From Solobacterium sp. (GTDB lineage: Bacteria > Bacillota_I > Bacilli_A > Erysipelotrichales > Erysipelotrichaceae), in NCBI GenBank assembly GCA_022486705.1, contig JAKVKC010000018.1:1-52449 (forward strand): 52,449 bases of DNA, written 5' to 3'. Both the position numbers and the translations under genes were made by a program. Numbering within the stretch: position 1 is the stretch's first letter; every line of letters starts with the position of its first letter. This document shows positions 27,143 through 34,848 of the stretch, in pieces. The notes below the pieces were generated by a model that was not told where the DNA came from, searched no databases, and saw only the letters and a list, made by a program, of their open reading frames with translations.

Positions 27143-28015
27143 ATGGCATTAAACATGTTTCAGATCATTTTGATCAGCGCATGGTCATTCTGGGGAATCA
27201 TCGATGCATTATCCTATGGGATCGGCTTTAACAACTGCATCATTGCCTGCTTATTCACAGGCATTGTCGTTGGCAATCCGAGCTATGGACTAGTCGTCGG
27301 CGGCACTCTTCAGATGACACAGTTAGGCGCAGGCACCTATGGCGGTGCTTCCATTCCTAACATCACTTCATCAGGTATGATTACAACAGCATTAGGCGCT
27401 GGTACAGTTGCTTCCGGCGCATCAATTTCTGAGATTTCAACATCTGCTGTCACCATGGCAGCGTCTGTTGGTATCGCATTGGCTTCCTTATTCACACAGC
27501 TCGATATCTTAGCTCGTTTCTGCAACACATTCTTCCAGCACAGAGCGGATGGATGCTTGGAGAGAGGCGATGAGAAGGGCATTCAGCTCAACAACGTATT
27601 GGGCATCATTCCGTGGGGACTTTCCCGCGGACTTCCAGTCTTCTTCCTTCTGGCGTTTGGACAGGGATTGGTCGATTCTATTCTCGGCGTTGTTCCGACA
27701 TGGCTGCTTGACGGCTTCAAGATCGCCGGCGGGATGCTTCCAGTCGTAGGTTTCGCTATCTTGATGCGCTACCTGCCTGTCAAGAAGACACCGCAGTATC
27801 TGATCCTCGGCTTCGTCTTAGCTGCTTATGTTGGACAGATCGCTCCGCTGACATCTGCTGTTCTGAAGGACAGCGCATTGACAACAGCTGCTTCATCTGT
27901 AGGCTTCACGACTCTTGGCATTTCTCTGCTGGGCTTAGTATTGGCAATCAGTACATATCAGAGAGCCGTCAAGGAATCTGCGAATAAGACAGGAGGAGAT
28001 GACATCGATGACTGA
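27143..28015 (+). CDS. PTS mannose/sorbose-family IIC permease
   Basis: A 290-residue membrane protein with eight or so helices. The family features are near the N-terminus (GIVVGNPSYGLVVGGTLQMT, then GTYGGASIPN) and in the cytosolic stretch after residue 120. It forms the sugar channel with IID. AAAGGGGAA precedes ATG 27143. With IID it is the membrane half of the split PTS whose IIA and IIB are encoded at 22.3-23.4 kb. The sorbose/N-acetylgalactosamine/fucosyl-GlcNAc branch cannot be separated by eye. Confidence 0.92.
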   Translation: MALNMFQIILISAWSFWGIIDALSYGIGFNNCIIACLFTGIVVGNPSYGLVVGGTLQMTQLGAGTYGGASIPNITSSGMITTALGAGTVASGASISEISTSAVTMAASVGIALASLFTQLDILARFCNTFFQHRADGCLERGDEKGIQLNNVLGIIPWGLSRGLPVFFLLAFGQGLVDSILGVVPTWLLDGFKIAGGMLPVVGFAILMRYLPVKKTPQYLILGFVLAAYVGQIAPLTSAVLKDSALTTAASSVGFTTLGISLLGLVLAISTYQRAVKESANKTGGDDIDD

Positions 28016-28847
28016 ATCTAAAAAGTTTACAAAGAAGGAACTTCGCAGTCTGAACTGGCGCTGGATCTTCCAGTCACAGATTGGCTGGAACTATGAAAGA
28101 ATGCAGGGCCTGGGGTATCTTACGACCATGCTGCCAGCTATCGACAAACTGTACAGTGACAATCCAGAACTGAAGAAAAAGGCTCTGGAAACACATTCCG
28201 TATTCTTCAACACAACTCCTCAGATGGGCGATATCATCGTCGGTATGGACCTTGCTATTGAAGAGCAGGATCCAACCGAAAGCGGCTTATCAGTTGCTGC
28301 TTCGATCAAGACCGCATTGATGGGACCGTTTGCCGGTATCGGCGATACGATCTTCGGTGTTATTACCGGTGCAGTATTTGGATCCATCGCTGCATCTATG
28401 GCAGTTCAAGGAAATGCCATAGGTACGGGCATCTGGTTCATCTGGAACTGCTTAGTGCTGTTCCTGATCCGTCCGAAGCTGTTTGATCTTGGCTATACAC
28501 AGGGCGTTAAGCTCGTTACATCTATGAGCGGCACAATGCAGGCTCTGACAGATGCAGCCGGTGTCTTAGGTCTTACCGTTACCGGTGCAATGATCGCTTC
28601 GATGGTCAAGTTCCCATTGGCCAGCTATAAAGCTACCGTTGGTACTGATCAGTCTACTGGCAACCCGATCGTTGTAACATACAACCTGCAGTCCTATGCT
28701 GATCAGATCATGCCGAAACTGTTCCCAGCTCTGCTTGCCTTCCTCTGCTATTGGATGCTTGGCAAGAAGTGGATGAACTCCAATAAGCTGATCTGGATCA
28801 TTATTGTACTTGCTATCGTACTTCGTCTCATTGGCGTTCTTGCTTAA
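28008..28847 (+). CDS. PTS mannose-family IID component
   Basis: A 279-residue membrane protein. Family motifs include WNYERMQGLGYLTTMLPAI near the N-terminus, the NTTPQMGDIIVGMDLAIEEQ block and LMGPFAGIGDTIFG. The C-terminal part carries the membrane helices. Its start overlaps the end of IIC: ATG 27999 is only 2 bases from AGGAGG and ATG 28008 is 11 bases away, so I prefer the second. A terminator follows within 10 bp. Confidence 0.92.
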   Translation: MTESKKFTKKELRSLNWRWIFQSQIGWNYERMQGLGYLTTMLPAIDKLYSDNPELKKKALETHSVFFNTTPQMGDIIVGMDLAIEEQDPTESGLSVAASIKTALMGPFAGIGDTIFGVITGAVFGSIAASMAVQGNAIGTGIWFIWNCLVLFLIRPKLFDLGYTQGVKLVTSMSGTMQALTDAAGVLGLTVTGAMIASMVKFPLASYKATVGTDQSTGNPIVVTYNLQSYADQIMPKLFPALLAFLCYWMLGKKWMNSNKLIWIIIVLAIVLRLIGVLA

Positions 28848-28856
28848 AAGATATAC

Positions 28857-28884
28857 AAAAGGGAGGTATCATTCTCCCTTTTTC
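28857..28884 (+). terminator. intrinsic terminator after PTS IID
   Basis: AAAAGGGAG / CTCCCTTTTT with an 8-base loop. Its short GC part suggests partial read-through into the HAD-fucosidase genes, for which I see no strong separate promoter. Confidence 0.75.
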
Positions 28885-28894
28885 TGTCGGATAT

Positions 28895-29437
28895 ATGCAT
28901 ATACTGAGTGCTTCAGTTGAAAATGAATTGAAAAGAATGGTCCGGAAATATCGCACCGAGAATCCTGGTATTGAGAAGAATCTTCTCTTTCTGGATTTTG
29001 ACGGTGTGATCAACGGGCCTGGCTTTCATGTGGAAAAAGACACAGATGCATTCTTTGACCAGATGGTCGCACTGTATCATCCAGATGCTATGCATCTGCT
29101 GAATGAGATAGCATTGGAATTTCATACCGATATCATTATCTCCAGTTCCTGGCGGCATATCGGTCTGGACTATTGCCGGCAATATTTATATCATGCTGGC
29201 ATGGATGAAAAGATATCGATCATCAGTGCTACCGGCAGAGATGTGCCGTATCATAGATATCGTGAGATCTTGGCATGGCTCAGGGAACATCCGACCTTTA
29301 CGAACTTTGTGATCCTGGATGATCTGGAAATGAGCGTACTGAGCAGCCATCACGTACGTACTTCGTTCAATACCGGACTGAATGAAGAAAAAGCAGAAGA
29401 AGTCAGACAGCTGTATCGGCAGGGGCCGATAGCGTAA
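28895..29437 (+). CDS. small HAD-fold hydrolase-like protein
   Basis: A 180-residue protein with the HAD catalytic motif LLFLDFDGVINGPGF (about 29-43; nucleophile Asp in DFDG), followed by HTDIIISSSWRHIG and FVILDDLEM, which match motifs II and IV. This set of motifs resembles the compact HAD domains grouped with Swiss-Army-Knife-type nucleic-acid or nucleotide phosphatases, not the Cof type. The start is uncertain: ATG 28895 has a poor ribosome binding site and ATG 28937 is an alternative that keeps the catalytic core. It lies 12 bp before the fucosidase gene, so it is likely co-expressed with it. Substrate unknown. Confidence 0.75.
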   Translation: MHILSASVENELKRMVRKYRTENPGIEKNLLFLDFDGVINGPGFHVEKDTDAFFDQMVALYHPDAMHLLNEIALEFHTDIIISSSWRHIGLDYCRQYLYHAGMDEKISIISATGRDVPYHRYREILAWLREHPTFTNFVILDDLEMSVLSSHHVRTSFNTGLNEEKAEEVRQLYRQGPIA

Positions 29438-29449
29438 AGGAGAAAAGAT

Positions 29450-30670
29450 ATGGATCGTGTCAGCAGATTTGAAGAACTTCGCTTCGGCATGTTCATTCAC
29501 TTTGGATTATTCTCAATGGCGGATGAAGGGGAATGGACGTGGCTCATGGATCGCAGAGAAAGAGAAAATTATCCGCAGAGATTCGCTTCCTTCAATCCTG
29601 TTAATTTGAATTGGAAGGATATCGTATCTATGGCCAAGGATGCAGGCTGCCGCTATATCACATTGACGGCAAGACATCATGATGGCTTTTCTCTGTATGA
29701 TACCAGAGGACTGAATGACTATGATGTCATGCATGCACCGTATCATCGCGATATCATCAAAGACTTTGTCGAAGAATGCCGGCGGCAGGATATCATCCCT
29801 TTCCTATACCATACGACATTGGATTGGCAGGATCCTCGCTTTAAGAATGATTTTCCTGCTTATCAGAAATATCTGCGTGATTCTTTGGCAATCCTCTGTC
29901 AGAACTATGGTGAGATCGGCGGCTTCTGGTTCGACGGCAATTGGTCAGACAGAGAAGCCGATTGGCAAGAAGATGCTCTGTATGCCATGATCCGCAGGTA
30001 TCAGCCCAATGCGATACTGATCAACAATACCGGCTTATCCAAGCGCGGACAAAGAGGCAATCCTTATCTTGATACGCTGACCTTTGAACAGGGATGCATC
30101 GATGATACCGGGGCACGCGATCAAGGAAGGCATTTGGCCATGGAAGCATGTCAGACGATGAATCATCATTGGGGATGTGCTTCAAATGATCTGGATTATA
30201 AGACACCGCGGGCGCTCATTGAAATGCTGAACACATGCCGGAAACAGAATGCTAATTATCTATTGAATATCGGTCTGTCTGGCGATGGGAGCGTACCGCT
30301 CATGAATCGTGCACTCCTCCATGAGATGGGCATCTGGACAAAGATGGCTTCCGCTTCTTTCTACAGCGGAACGTTAAGTTCGCTCAAAGGGGAAAATGGT
30401 GCCTATGCCTTGGACCAGAATGGCTATACAGACCTGTACTGCCCAGGCATTCCGCTGCTGGGTGTTAAAAATGTGGTGGAAGAAACGGGAGAACTTCAGC
30501 CGAATATGACATGGACCGGGGCCAAGAAAGAAGTGAAATGCATTCATTGGCTGGACAGCGGCGAAGAACTGAAGTATCTTCAGGAAGATGATCGCATCCT
30601 TCTGAAAGCAACAGGCTTTCCCTATGGCAGAGACTTGATCGTCAGGATTGCCAGGATCGAATGGAAATGA
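29450..30670 (+). CDS. GH29 alpha-L-fucosidase, intracellular
   Basis: A 406-residue GH29 catalytic domain. It starts straight at the barrel (RFGMFIHFGLFS), has the substrate-binding ITLTARHHDGFSLYDTR and the nucleophile Asp162 in GGFWFDGNW. There is no signal peptide or anchor, so it must act on fucosides that have entered the cell. Being close to a mannose-class PTS, nagA and a GntR regulator mirrors the alf systems of lactobacilli, which import fucosyl-N-acetylglucosamine. A short beta-sandwich follows the barrel. Ribosome binding site AAAGGAG. The linkage preference is not visible from sequence. Confidence 0.93.
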   Translation: MDRVSRFEELRFGMFIHFGLFSMADEGEWTWLMDRRERENYPQRFASFNPVNLNWKDIVSMAKDAGCRYITLTARHHDGFSLYDTRGLNDYDVMHAPYHRDIIKDFVEECRRQDIIPFLYHTTLDWQDPRFKNDFPAYQKYLRDSLAILCQNYGEIGGFWFDGNWSDREADWQEDALYAMIRRYQPNAILINNTGLSKRGQRGNPYLDTLTFEQGCIDDTGARDQGRHLAMEACQTMNHHWGCASNDLDYKTPRALIEMLNTCRKQNANYLLNIGLSGDGSVPLMNRALLHEMGIWTKMASASFYSGTLSSLKGENGAYALDQNGYTDLYCPGIPLLGVKNVVEETGELQPNMTWTGAKKEVKCIHWLDSGEELKYLQEDDRILLKATGFPYGRDLIVRIARIEWK

Positions 30671-30677
30671 GGAGAGA

Positions 30678-32252
30678 ATGAAAAAAGAACAGATCAAAGC
30701 AGCTGTATTTGATTATGATGATACTTTGTATTCCCATCAGAAAGAAGAGATCCCGCCGCTGAGCTTAGAGGCATTGAAAGAATTGAAGAAGAACGGGTAT
30801 ATCCTCGGTCTATGCACAAGCCGTTTCCCAGCTGAGATGGCATTGATCTCAAAAGACTTTCTTTCGCTCTTTGATGCCGAGATTCAAGGAACAGGAGCGT
30901 TATTAAAAAAAGGCAGTGAATATCTGTATCGACGGACGATCGCTCAGGATACTGCTGCCGAGATCATTGCATATTTAAATGAAGAAGGGATTCCATATCT
31001 TTGGATCACGGATACCTTAGAGGAACACTTTGCCAAGGACCCTGGTACACAGATCAAAGATCATACCATGCGCTGGCAAGGCAGTGTGCCGACCATTCAG
31101 GCATGGTCCGGTGAAGCATTGATCAATATCTGTGTCTATCATACAAATGAAGTACAGATGCAGAAGATCCATGCGTTCTCTGCTCGTACAAAGATATCGC
31201 AATGGGGAAACAGCTGTGAGATCAATGCCAAGGGTATTGATAAAGCATATGGGCTCCAGCAGTTTGCGGATGCCTTTCATATTGATGTCAAAGAGATCGC
31301 AGCTTTCGGCGATGGGACCAATGATATTTCCATGATCGACTGTGCCGGTATCGGCATTGCCGTTGGCAGTGCCAATGAAGAGCTGCAGAAACATGCGGTA
31401 ATGGTCACCGATGAGATTGAAAAGGGCGGTATCTATGATGCATGTCTCAGACAGGGATGGATCCAGAATACCAAAGGCATTCAGATCCTGTTCTTTGATA
31501 TTGACGGTACGACATATCAGAATAATATTCATGATCTTCCGGTCTCTGCTTGGCATGCATTGCGCCAATTGAAAAAGAATGGCTATCGCATTGTCATCGA
31601 TACCTCACGTGCGCGTGAAGAGATGAGCCAGCTCCCTAAGGCATATACCGATATGATGGATGCGATGATCATCAATGCCGGCGGCGAAATCGAAATGAAT
31701 GGGAAGATGGAATATCACTATCTGCCGGAGGAACATGTACGGAAAGCTGTAGAGCTGATGGAAAAGAACGGCATTGTCTATCGCTGGGTCGATGATCAGG
31801 ATGAATGCTGCCTGAACTGCGATGATCCAGAGATCAATGCACGCTTCTATCGTCTGTACCACATGGTGCCGAAAGTAAAAAAATGGGATGGACAGAAGCT
31901 GATCCATATCCTGTATTACACAAATGATCAGACGATGATCAAAGCCATTGATGATGCCTTTTCCAGTGAAACGCATACGCACTTCGGCTATGGTCATGAA
32001 CAGACGTCACAGGGAATTGACAAAGCATCAGCGATGAAGCTGGTCTGTGCAAAGTATGGCCTTACCTTAGAAAACGCCGCTGCCTTTGGTGACGGTGCCA
32101 ATGATGCACGTATGATCAAGGCAGCTAAGATCGGTGTTGCCATGGGCAATGCCTGCGATGCCTGCAAGGAAGCAGCCGACTATATCACGGATAATATTGA
32201 AGATGATGGTCTGTACAATGCATGTGTCCAGTTCGGCTGGATCAGCAGATAA
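30678..32252 (+). CDS. tandem Cof-type HAD phosphatase (two fused domains)
   Basis: Two complete Cof/HAD-IIB units are joined in 524 residues. The first begins AAVFDYDDTLYS and ends with AAFGDGTNDISMIDCAGIGI; the second begins ILFFDIDGTTYQ (about residue 272) and ends with AAFGDGANDARMIKAAKIGV. Each therefore has the DxDxT nucleophile motif and the GDGxND metal motif. Such enzymes dephosphorylate sugar phosphates or nucleotides in the cytosol. ATG 30678 follows GAGGAGA, eight bases after the fucosidase stop. Co-expression with the fucosidase suggests action on a phosphorylated product of PTS import, for example release of a sugar for export. A strong terminator follows. Confidence 0.9.
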   Translation: MKKEQIKAAVFDYDDTLYSHQKEEIPPLSLEALKELKKNGYILGLCTSRFPAEMALISKDFLSLFDAEIQGTGALLKKGSEYLYRRTIAQDTAAEIIAYLNEEGIPYLWITDTLEEHFAKDPGTQIKDHTMRWQGSVPTIQAWSGEALINICVYHTNEVQMQKIHAFSARTKISQWGNSCEINAKGIDKAYGLQQFADAFHIDVKEIAAFGDGTNDISMIDCAGIGIAVGSANEELQKHAVMVTDEIEKGGIYDACLRQGWIQNTKGIQILFFDIDGTTYQNNIHDLPVSAWHALRQLKKNGYRIVIDTSRAREEMSQLPKAYTDMMDAMIINAGGEIEMNGKMEYHYLPEEHVRKAVELMEKNGIVYRWVDDQDECCLNCDDPEINARFYRLYHMVPKVKKWDGQKLIHILYYTNDQTMIKAIDDAFSSETHTHFGYGHEQTSQGIDKASAMKLVCAKYGLTLENAAAFGDGANDARMIKAAKIGVAMGNACDACKEAADYITDNIEDDGLYNACVQFGWISR

Positions 32253-32270
32253 TTATTTTGATCATCACAG

Positions 32271-32298
32271 GACTGTACTTCGGTACGGTCTTTTTTTC
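32271..32298 (+). terminator. intrinsic terminator with UUCG loop
   Basis: GACTGTAC-TTCG-GTACGGTC followed by seven T residues closes the fucosidase/HAD gene group. Confidence 0.9.
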
Positions 32299-32338
32299 TA
32301 TCTGAGATTCTGCTTCATTCTGCTGTTTAGAGAAGTAG

Positions 32339-32482
32339 ATGCAGAAAGAGCTGTGCAGAAGAAGCGGATTTTCTCAGCAGGCTATTTCAAGATTGGAAAA
32401 GAGCGGAAAAGGCACATTGGCGACGCTGCAGAAATACGCAGATGGTCTAGGCGGTGTGATCAAGATCGATTTCAGCAAATAA
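32339..32482 (+). pseudogene. remnant of an XRE-family HTH protein (HigA-like)
   Basis: A 47-codon frame encodes LCRRSGFSQQAISRLEKSGK, then TLATLQKYADGLGGVIKID, a recognisable XRE helix-turn-helix with the usual end of a small antitoxin-like protein. An in-frame TAG directly precedes the ATG, so the N-terminal part of the expected domain is missing. No toxin partner is visible. The rest of 32253-32716 holds only TTTGAAC repeats (see findings) and terminators. Confidence 0.55.
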
Positions 32483-32674
32483 AACAAAAGAATCTGCTTA
32501 TGGGACTGCGCTATGCTTGTGAGCAATTGATGCAGCACTGTATTTGAACAGTGAGTTTGAACAAAACAGTTCAAATTCTGCCGCTGGTGAACAGTGGAAG
32601 ACTGAAACTGATCATTCCGGAGAAACCGCAGAGCAGCACATAGAGATACATGAAGTCAAAGTTAGTCAGATAAG

Positions 32675-32713
32675 AAAACACCCAGCAGCCTGATTGTCTG
32701 CCGGGTGCTATAT
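32675..32713 (-). terminator. intrinsic terminator after nagA
   Basis: Read on the minus strand: CACCCGGCAG / CTGCTGGGTG (one G-T pair) followed by TTTTCTT. The plus strand also has a T-rich stretch, so it may work in both directions. Confidence 0.75.
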
Positions 32714-32716
32714 TTT

Positions 32717-33856
32717 TTACTTGACTGCTCTTCCTTTGGCGTAGACCTGTACGATATCGTAGTCACGATCCAATACAGCGAGGTCCGCATCATAGCCATA
32801 GGCAATCCTGCCTTTATGGTCATCGACCTTTAAATATCTTGCTGGGTTCAGCGATGTCATATTGATGGCCCAGTCGACCGGGATCTGTACTTTCTCGATC
32901 AGGTTCTGCAGACCGCGGTTGAACTGCATTGTGCCGCCGGCCAAAGTGTCCGTACCTTTCAGATAAGCAGATCCATTCTTCCGGATCTCAATGGACTGAC
33001 CGCCTAATTCATAGGTGCCTGGTTCACAGCCTTTTGCACATAGGGCATCATCGATCATGATCATATGATCTCTGCCTTTTGCTTCGATCAATGCACGCAT
33101 GGCTGGCCAAGCAACATGGTTGCCATCACAGATCAGCTCACTGTATGTATCGCGCAGATTCATTGCAGCCCCTGGGATGCCAGGCTCTCTGTGATGCATA
33201 TCGGTCATGCCATTATAGGTATGGGTAATGCTGCGGGCCCCATTCATTACGGCCATCACCGCCTGTTCATAGGATGCACCGGAATGGCCTAGGGAAACAT
33301 TGACACCGGTATCGCTGCAGTAATGCGTTAAGGCAAAATCCGGATCATTTTCACAGGCGACAGTGATGATCCTGATCAGTCCATGGGCTGCTTTCTGATA
33401 GCGCTTGAACTGTTCAACATTCGGCGTCACGATATACTGCTCTGGCTGTGCGCCCTTATGATCGACATTGAGATACGGTCCTTCGAAATGAATGCCAAGG
33501 ATCTGGGCACCTTCATCAAAGCCGGATTCCTTGACCGCTGCTACATTGGCGACAGCTTTGGTCAGTATTTCTTCGCTTTGAGTGACGGTGGTTGGACAGA
33601 AGGAAGTGATGCCTTCATTCAATAATCCCTTAGCCCATTTCTTCAATCCCTTCGGATCGGCATCATTGGTATCAAAGCCAAGACCGCCATGGCAATGCAC
33701 ATCGATCATGCCTGGGATAATGCGCAGATCTTCATAATCTGTATCTGCCTTCTTCGTGCCATACGGATAGATATTGGTGATCTTTCCATCGGTGATCTCG
33801 ATCTGTGCTGGGGTGAATATACTGCTGGTCCATACATTTCTGCTCTGAATAATCAT
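32717..33856 (-). CDS. nagA: N-acetylglucosamine-6-phosphate deacetylase
   Basis: A 379-residue amidohydrolase that converts GlcNAc 6-phosphate to glucosamine 6-phosphate and acetate in the cytosol. It has the metal-binding HCHGG (about 50-54), the conserved ILGIHFEGPYLN with its metal-binding glutamate, GHSGASYEQA, ITHTYNGM and the late catalytic aspartate in MIDDALCAKG. Length is normal for the family. It lies 20 bp after murQ in a leftward operon governed by the palindrome at 34784. This step follows MurQ in recycling of N-acetylmuramic acid and also serves GlcNAc freed from fucosylated disaccharides. No nagB is in the window. Confidence 0.95.
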   Translation of the reverse strand: MIIQSRNVWTSSIFTPAQIEITDGKITNIYPYGTKKADTDYEDLRIIPGMIDVHCHGGLGFDTNDADPKGLKKWAKGLLNEGITSFCPTTVTQSEEILTKAVANVAAVKESGFDEGAQILGIHFEGPYLNVDHKGAQPEQYIVTPNVEQFKRYQKAAHGLIRIITVACENDPDFALTHYCSDTGVNVSLGHSGASYEQAVMAVMNGARSITHTYNGMTDMHHREPGIPGAAMNLRDTYSELICDGNHVAWPAMRALIEAKGRDHMIMIDDALCAKGCEPGTYELGGQSIEIRKNGSAYLKGTDTLAGGTMQFNRGLQNLIEKVQIPVDWAINMTSLNPARYLKVDDHKGRIAYGYDADLAVLDRDYDIVQVYAKGRAVK

Positions 33857-33876
33857 TTCTTTACTTTACCTTTCTT

Positions 33877-34770
33877 TTATTTTAAAGTCCTGCGGATAAA
33901 GCCGCCGGCTTTTTTCAGCTTCTCTTCTGCTTCCTGTCGGCTGCACTTCAGCAGGATCATCACGATAGCAGTTTTTACCATGCCATCCGCATCCACTCTT
34001 GCTTTCTTAGCTTCTTCCCGTTCGCATCCGGTCGCTTCCATGATGATGTTCTCGGCTCTGGTGATCAGCTTTTCATTAGACTGCTTGACATCGACCATCA
34101 GATTCTGATAGACCTTCCCGTTGCCGATCATGGCTCCGGTAGAGATCATATTCAGGATCATCTTCTGCGAAGTGCCTGATTTCAGACGGGTGGATCCCGT
34201 CAGGACTTCTGGTCCATTGTCTGGTTCAATGGCAATCTCGGCATGTTCACCGACCTTGGAATGCTTATTGCATGCAATGGCTGCAGTATGGCAGCCAATG
34301 GACTTGGCATAATCCAGTGCTCCGATCACATACGGCGTACGGCCGCTGGCAGCCAATCCGATGACCATATCTTCTCTGCGGCAATGGATCTTGATCAGAT
34401 CATCTCGGCCATATTCGGCATGGTCTTCGGCGCCTTCAGCTGCTTTGATAAAAGCATTCTCTCCGCCAGCCATCAGACCGACCACAGTTTCATAAGAGAC
34501 GCCGAAAGTCGGCGGGCATTCCACCGCATCCATGACACCAAGCCTGCCGCTTGTGCCGGCACCGACATAAATGATGCGTGCACCATGAGCAATCGCCTCC
34601 GTGCTCTTTTCGATTGCCTTGGCAATTTCCGGAAGTACTTCATGAACGCCTTTGACGACATTATTGTCCTCATTGTTCATGATCTCCGCAATCTGCAAAG
34701 GGCTCATTTCATCCAGATCCATTGTTTTAGGATTGCGTGCTTCCGTGGTCAATCTCGAAAGATCAATCAT
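33877..34770 (-). CDS. murQ: N-acetylmuramic acid 6-phosphate etherase
   Basis: A 297-residue SIS-domain enzyme that splits the D-lactyl ether of MurNAc 6-phosphate to give GlcNAc 6-phosphate. It has the family signature IYVGAGTSGRLGVMDAVECP (with the catalytic glutamate) and LAASGRTPYVIGALDYA, plus the C-terminal helical UBA-like end. AGGAGG precedes ATG 34770. It forms an operon with nagA, so MurNAc 6-phosphate goes straight to glucosamine 6-phosphate. The perfect palindrome TATTGTTTAAACAATA sits only 14 bp upstream of the start. Confidence 0.96.
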   Translation of the reverse strand: MIDLSRLTTEARNPKTMDLDEMSPLQIAEIMNNEDNNVVKGVHEVLPEIAKAIEKSTEAIAHGARIIYVGAGTSGRLGVMDAVECPPTFGVSYETVVGLMAGGENAFIKAAEGAEDHAEYGRDDLIKIHCRREDMVIGLAASGRTPYVIGALDYAKSIGCHTAAIACNKHSKVGEHAEIAIEPDNGPEVLTGSTRLKSGTSQKMILNMISTGAMIGNGKVYQNLMVDVKQSNEKLITRAENIIMEATGCEREEAKKARVDADGMVKTAIVMILLKCSRQEAEEKLKKAGGFIRRTLK

Positions 34771-34783
34771 TATTATTTCCTCC

Positions 34784-34816
34784 TATTGTTTAAACAATAA
34801 TTACTTATGCTACAAT
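34784..34816. promoter_or_regulatory. perfect TATTGTTTAAACAATA operator in the murQ/34849 divergent region
   Basis: The 16-bp palindrome (34784-34799) is directly ahead of the murQ ribosome binding site. On the plus strand TTGTTT (34787) and TACAAT (34811-34816, preceded by TGC) form an 18-bp-spaced promoter for the ceramidase-like gene. One bound repressor could thus control both directions. Confidence 0.7.
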
Positions 34817-34848
34817 TATAGTACATATCAGAAAGATAGGCAGATAAA

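Noticed and set aside
31017-31568. 183-residue antisense frame in the tandem HAD gene
   Set aside because: A shadow of a strongly supported coding region, with no start signal.
32543-32575. TTTGAAC repeats as another GntR operator
   Set aside because: They do not form the TTGTTTAAACAA palindrome and lie downstream of nagA, not before a gene start.
34243-34800. 185-residue plus-strand frame over murQ
   Set aside because: Fully antisense to an unmistakable MurQ and without a ribosome binding site.
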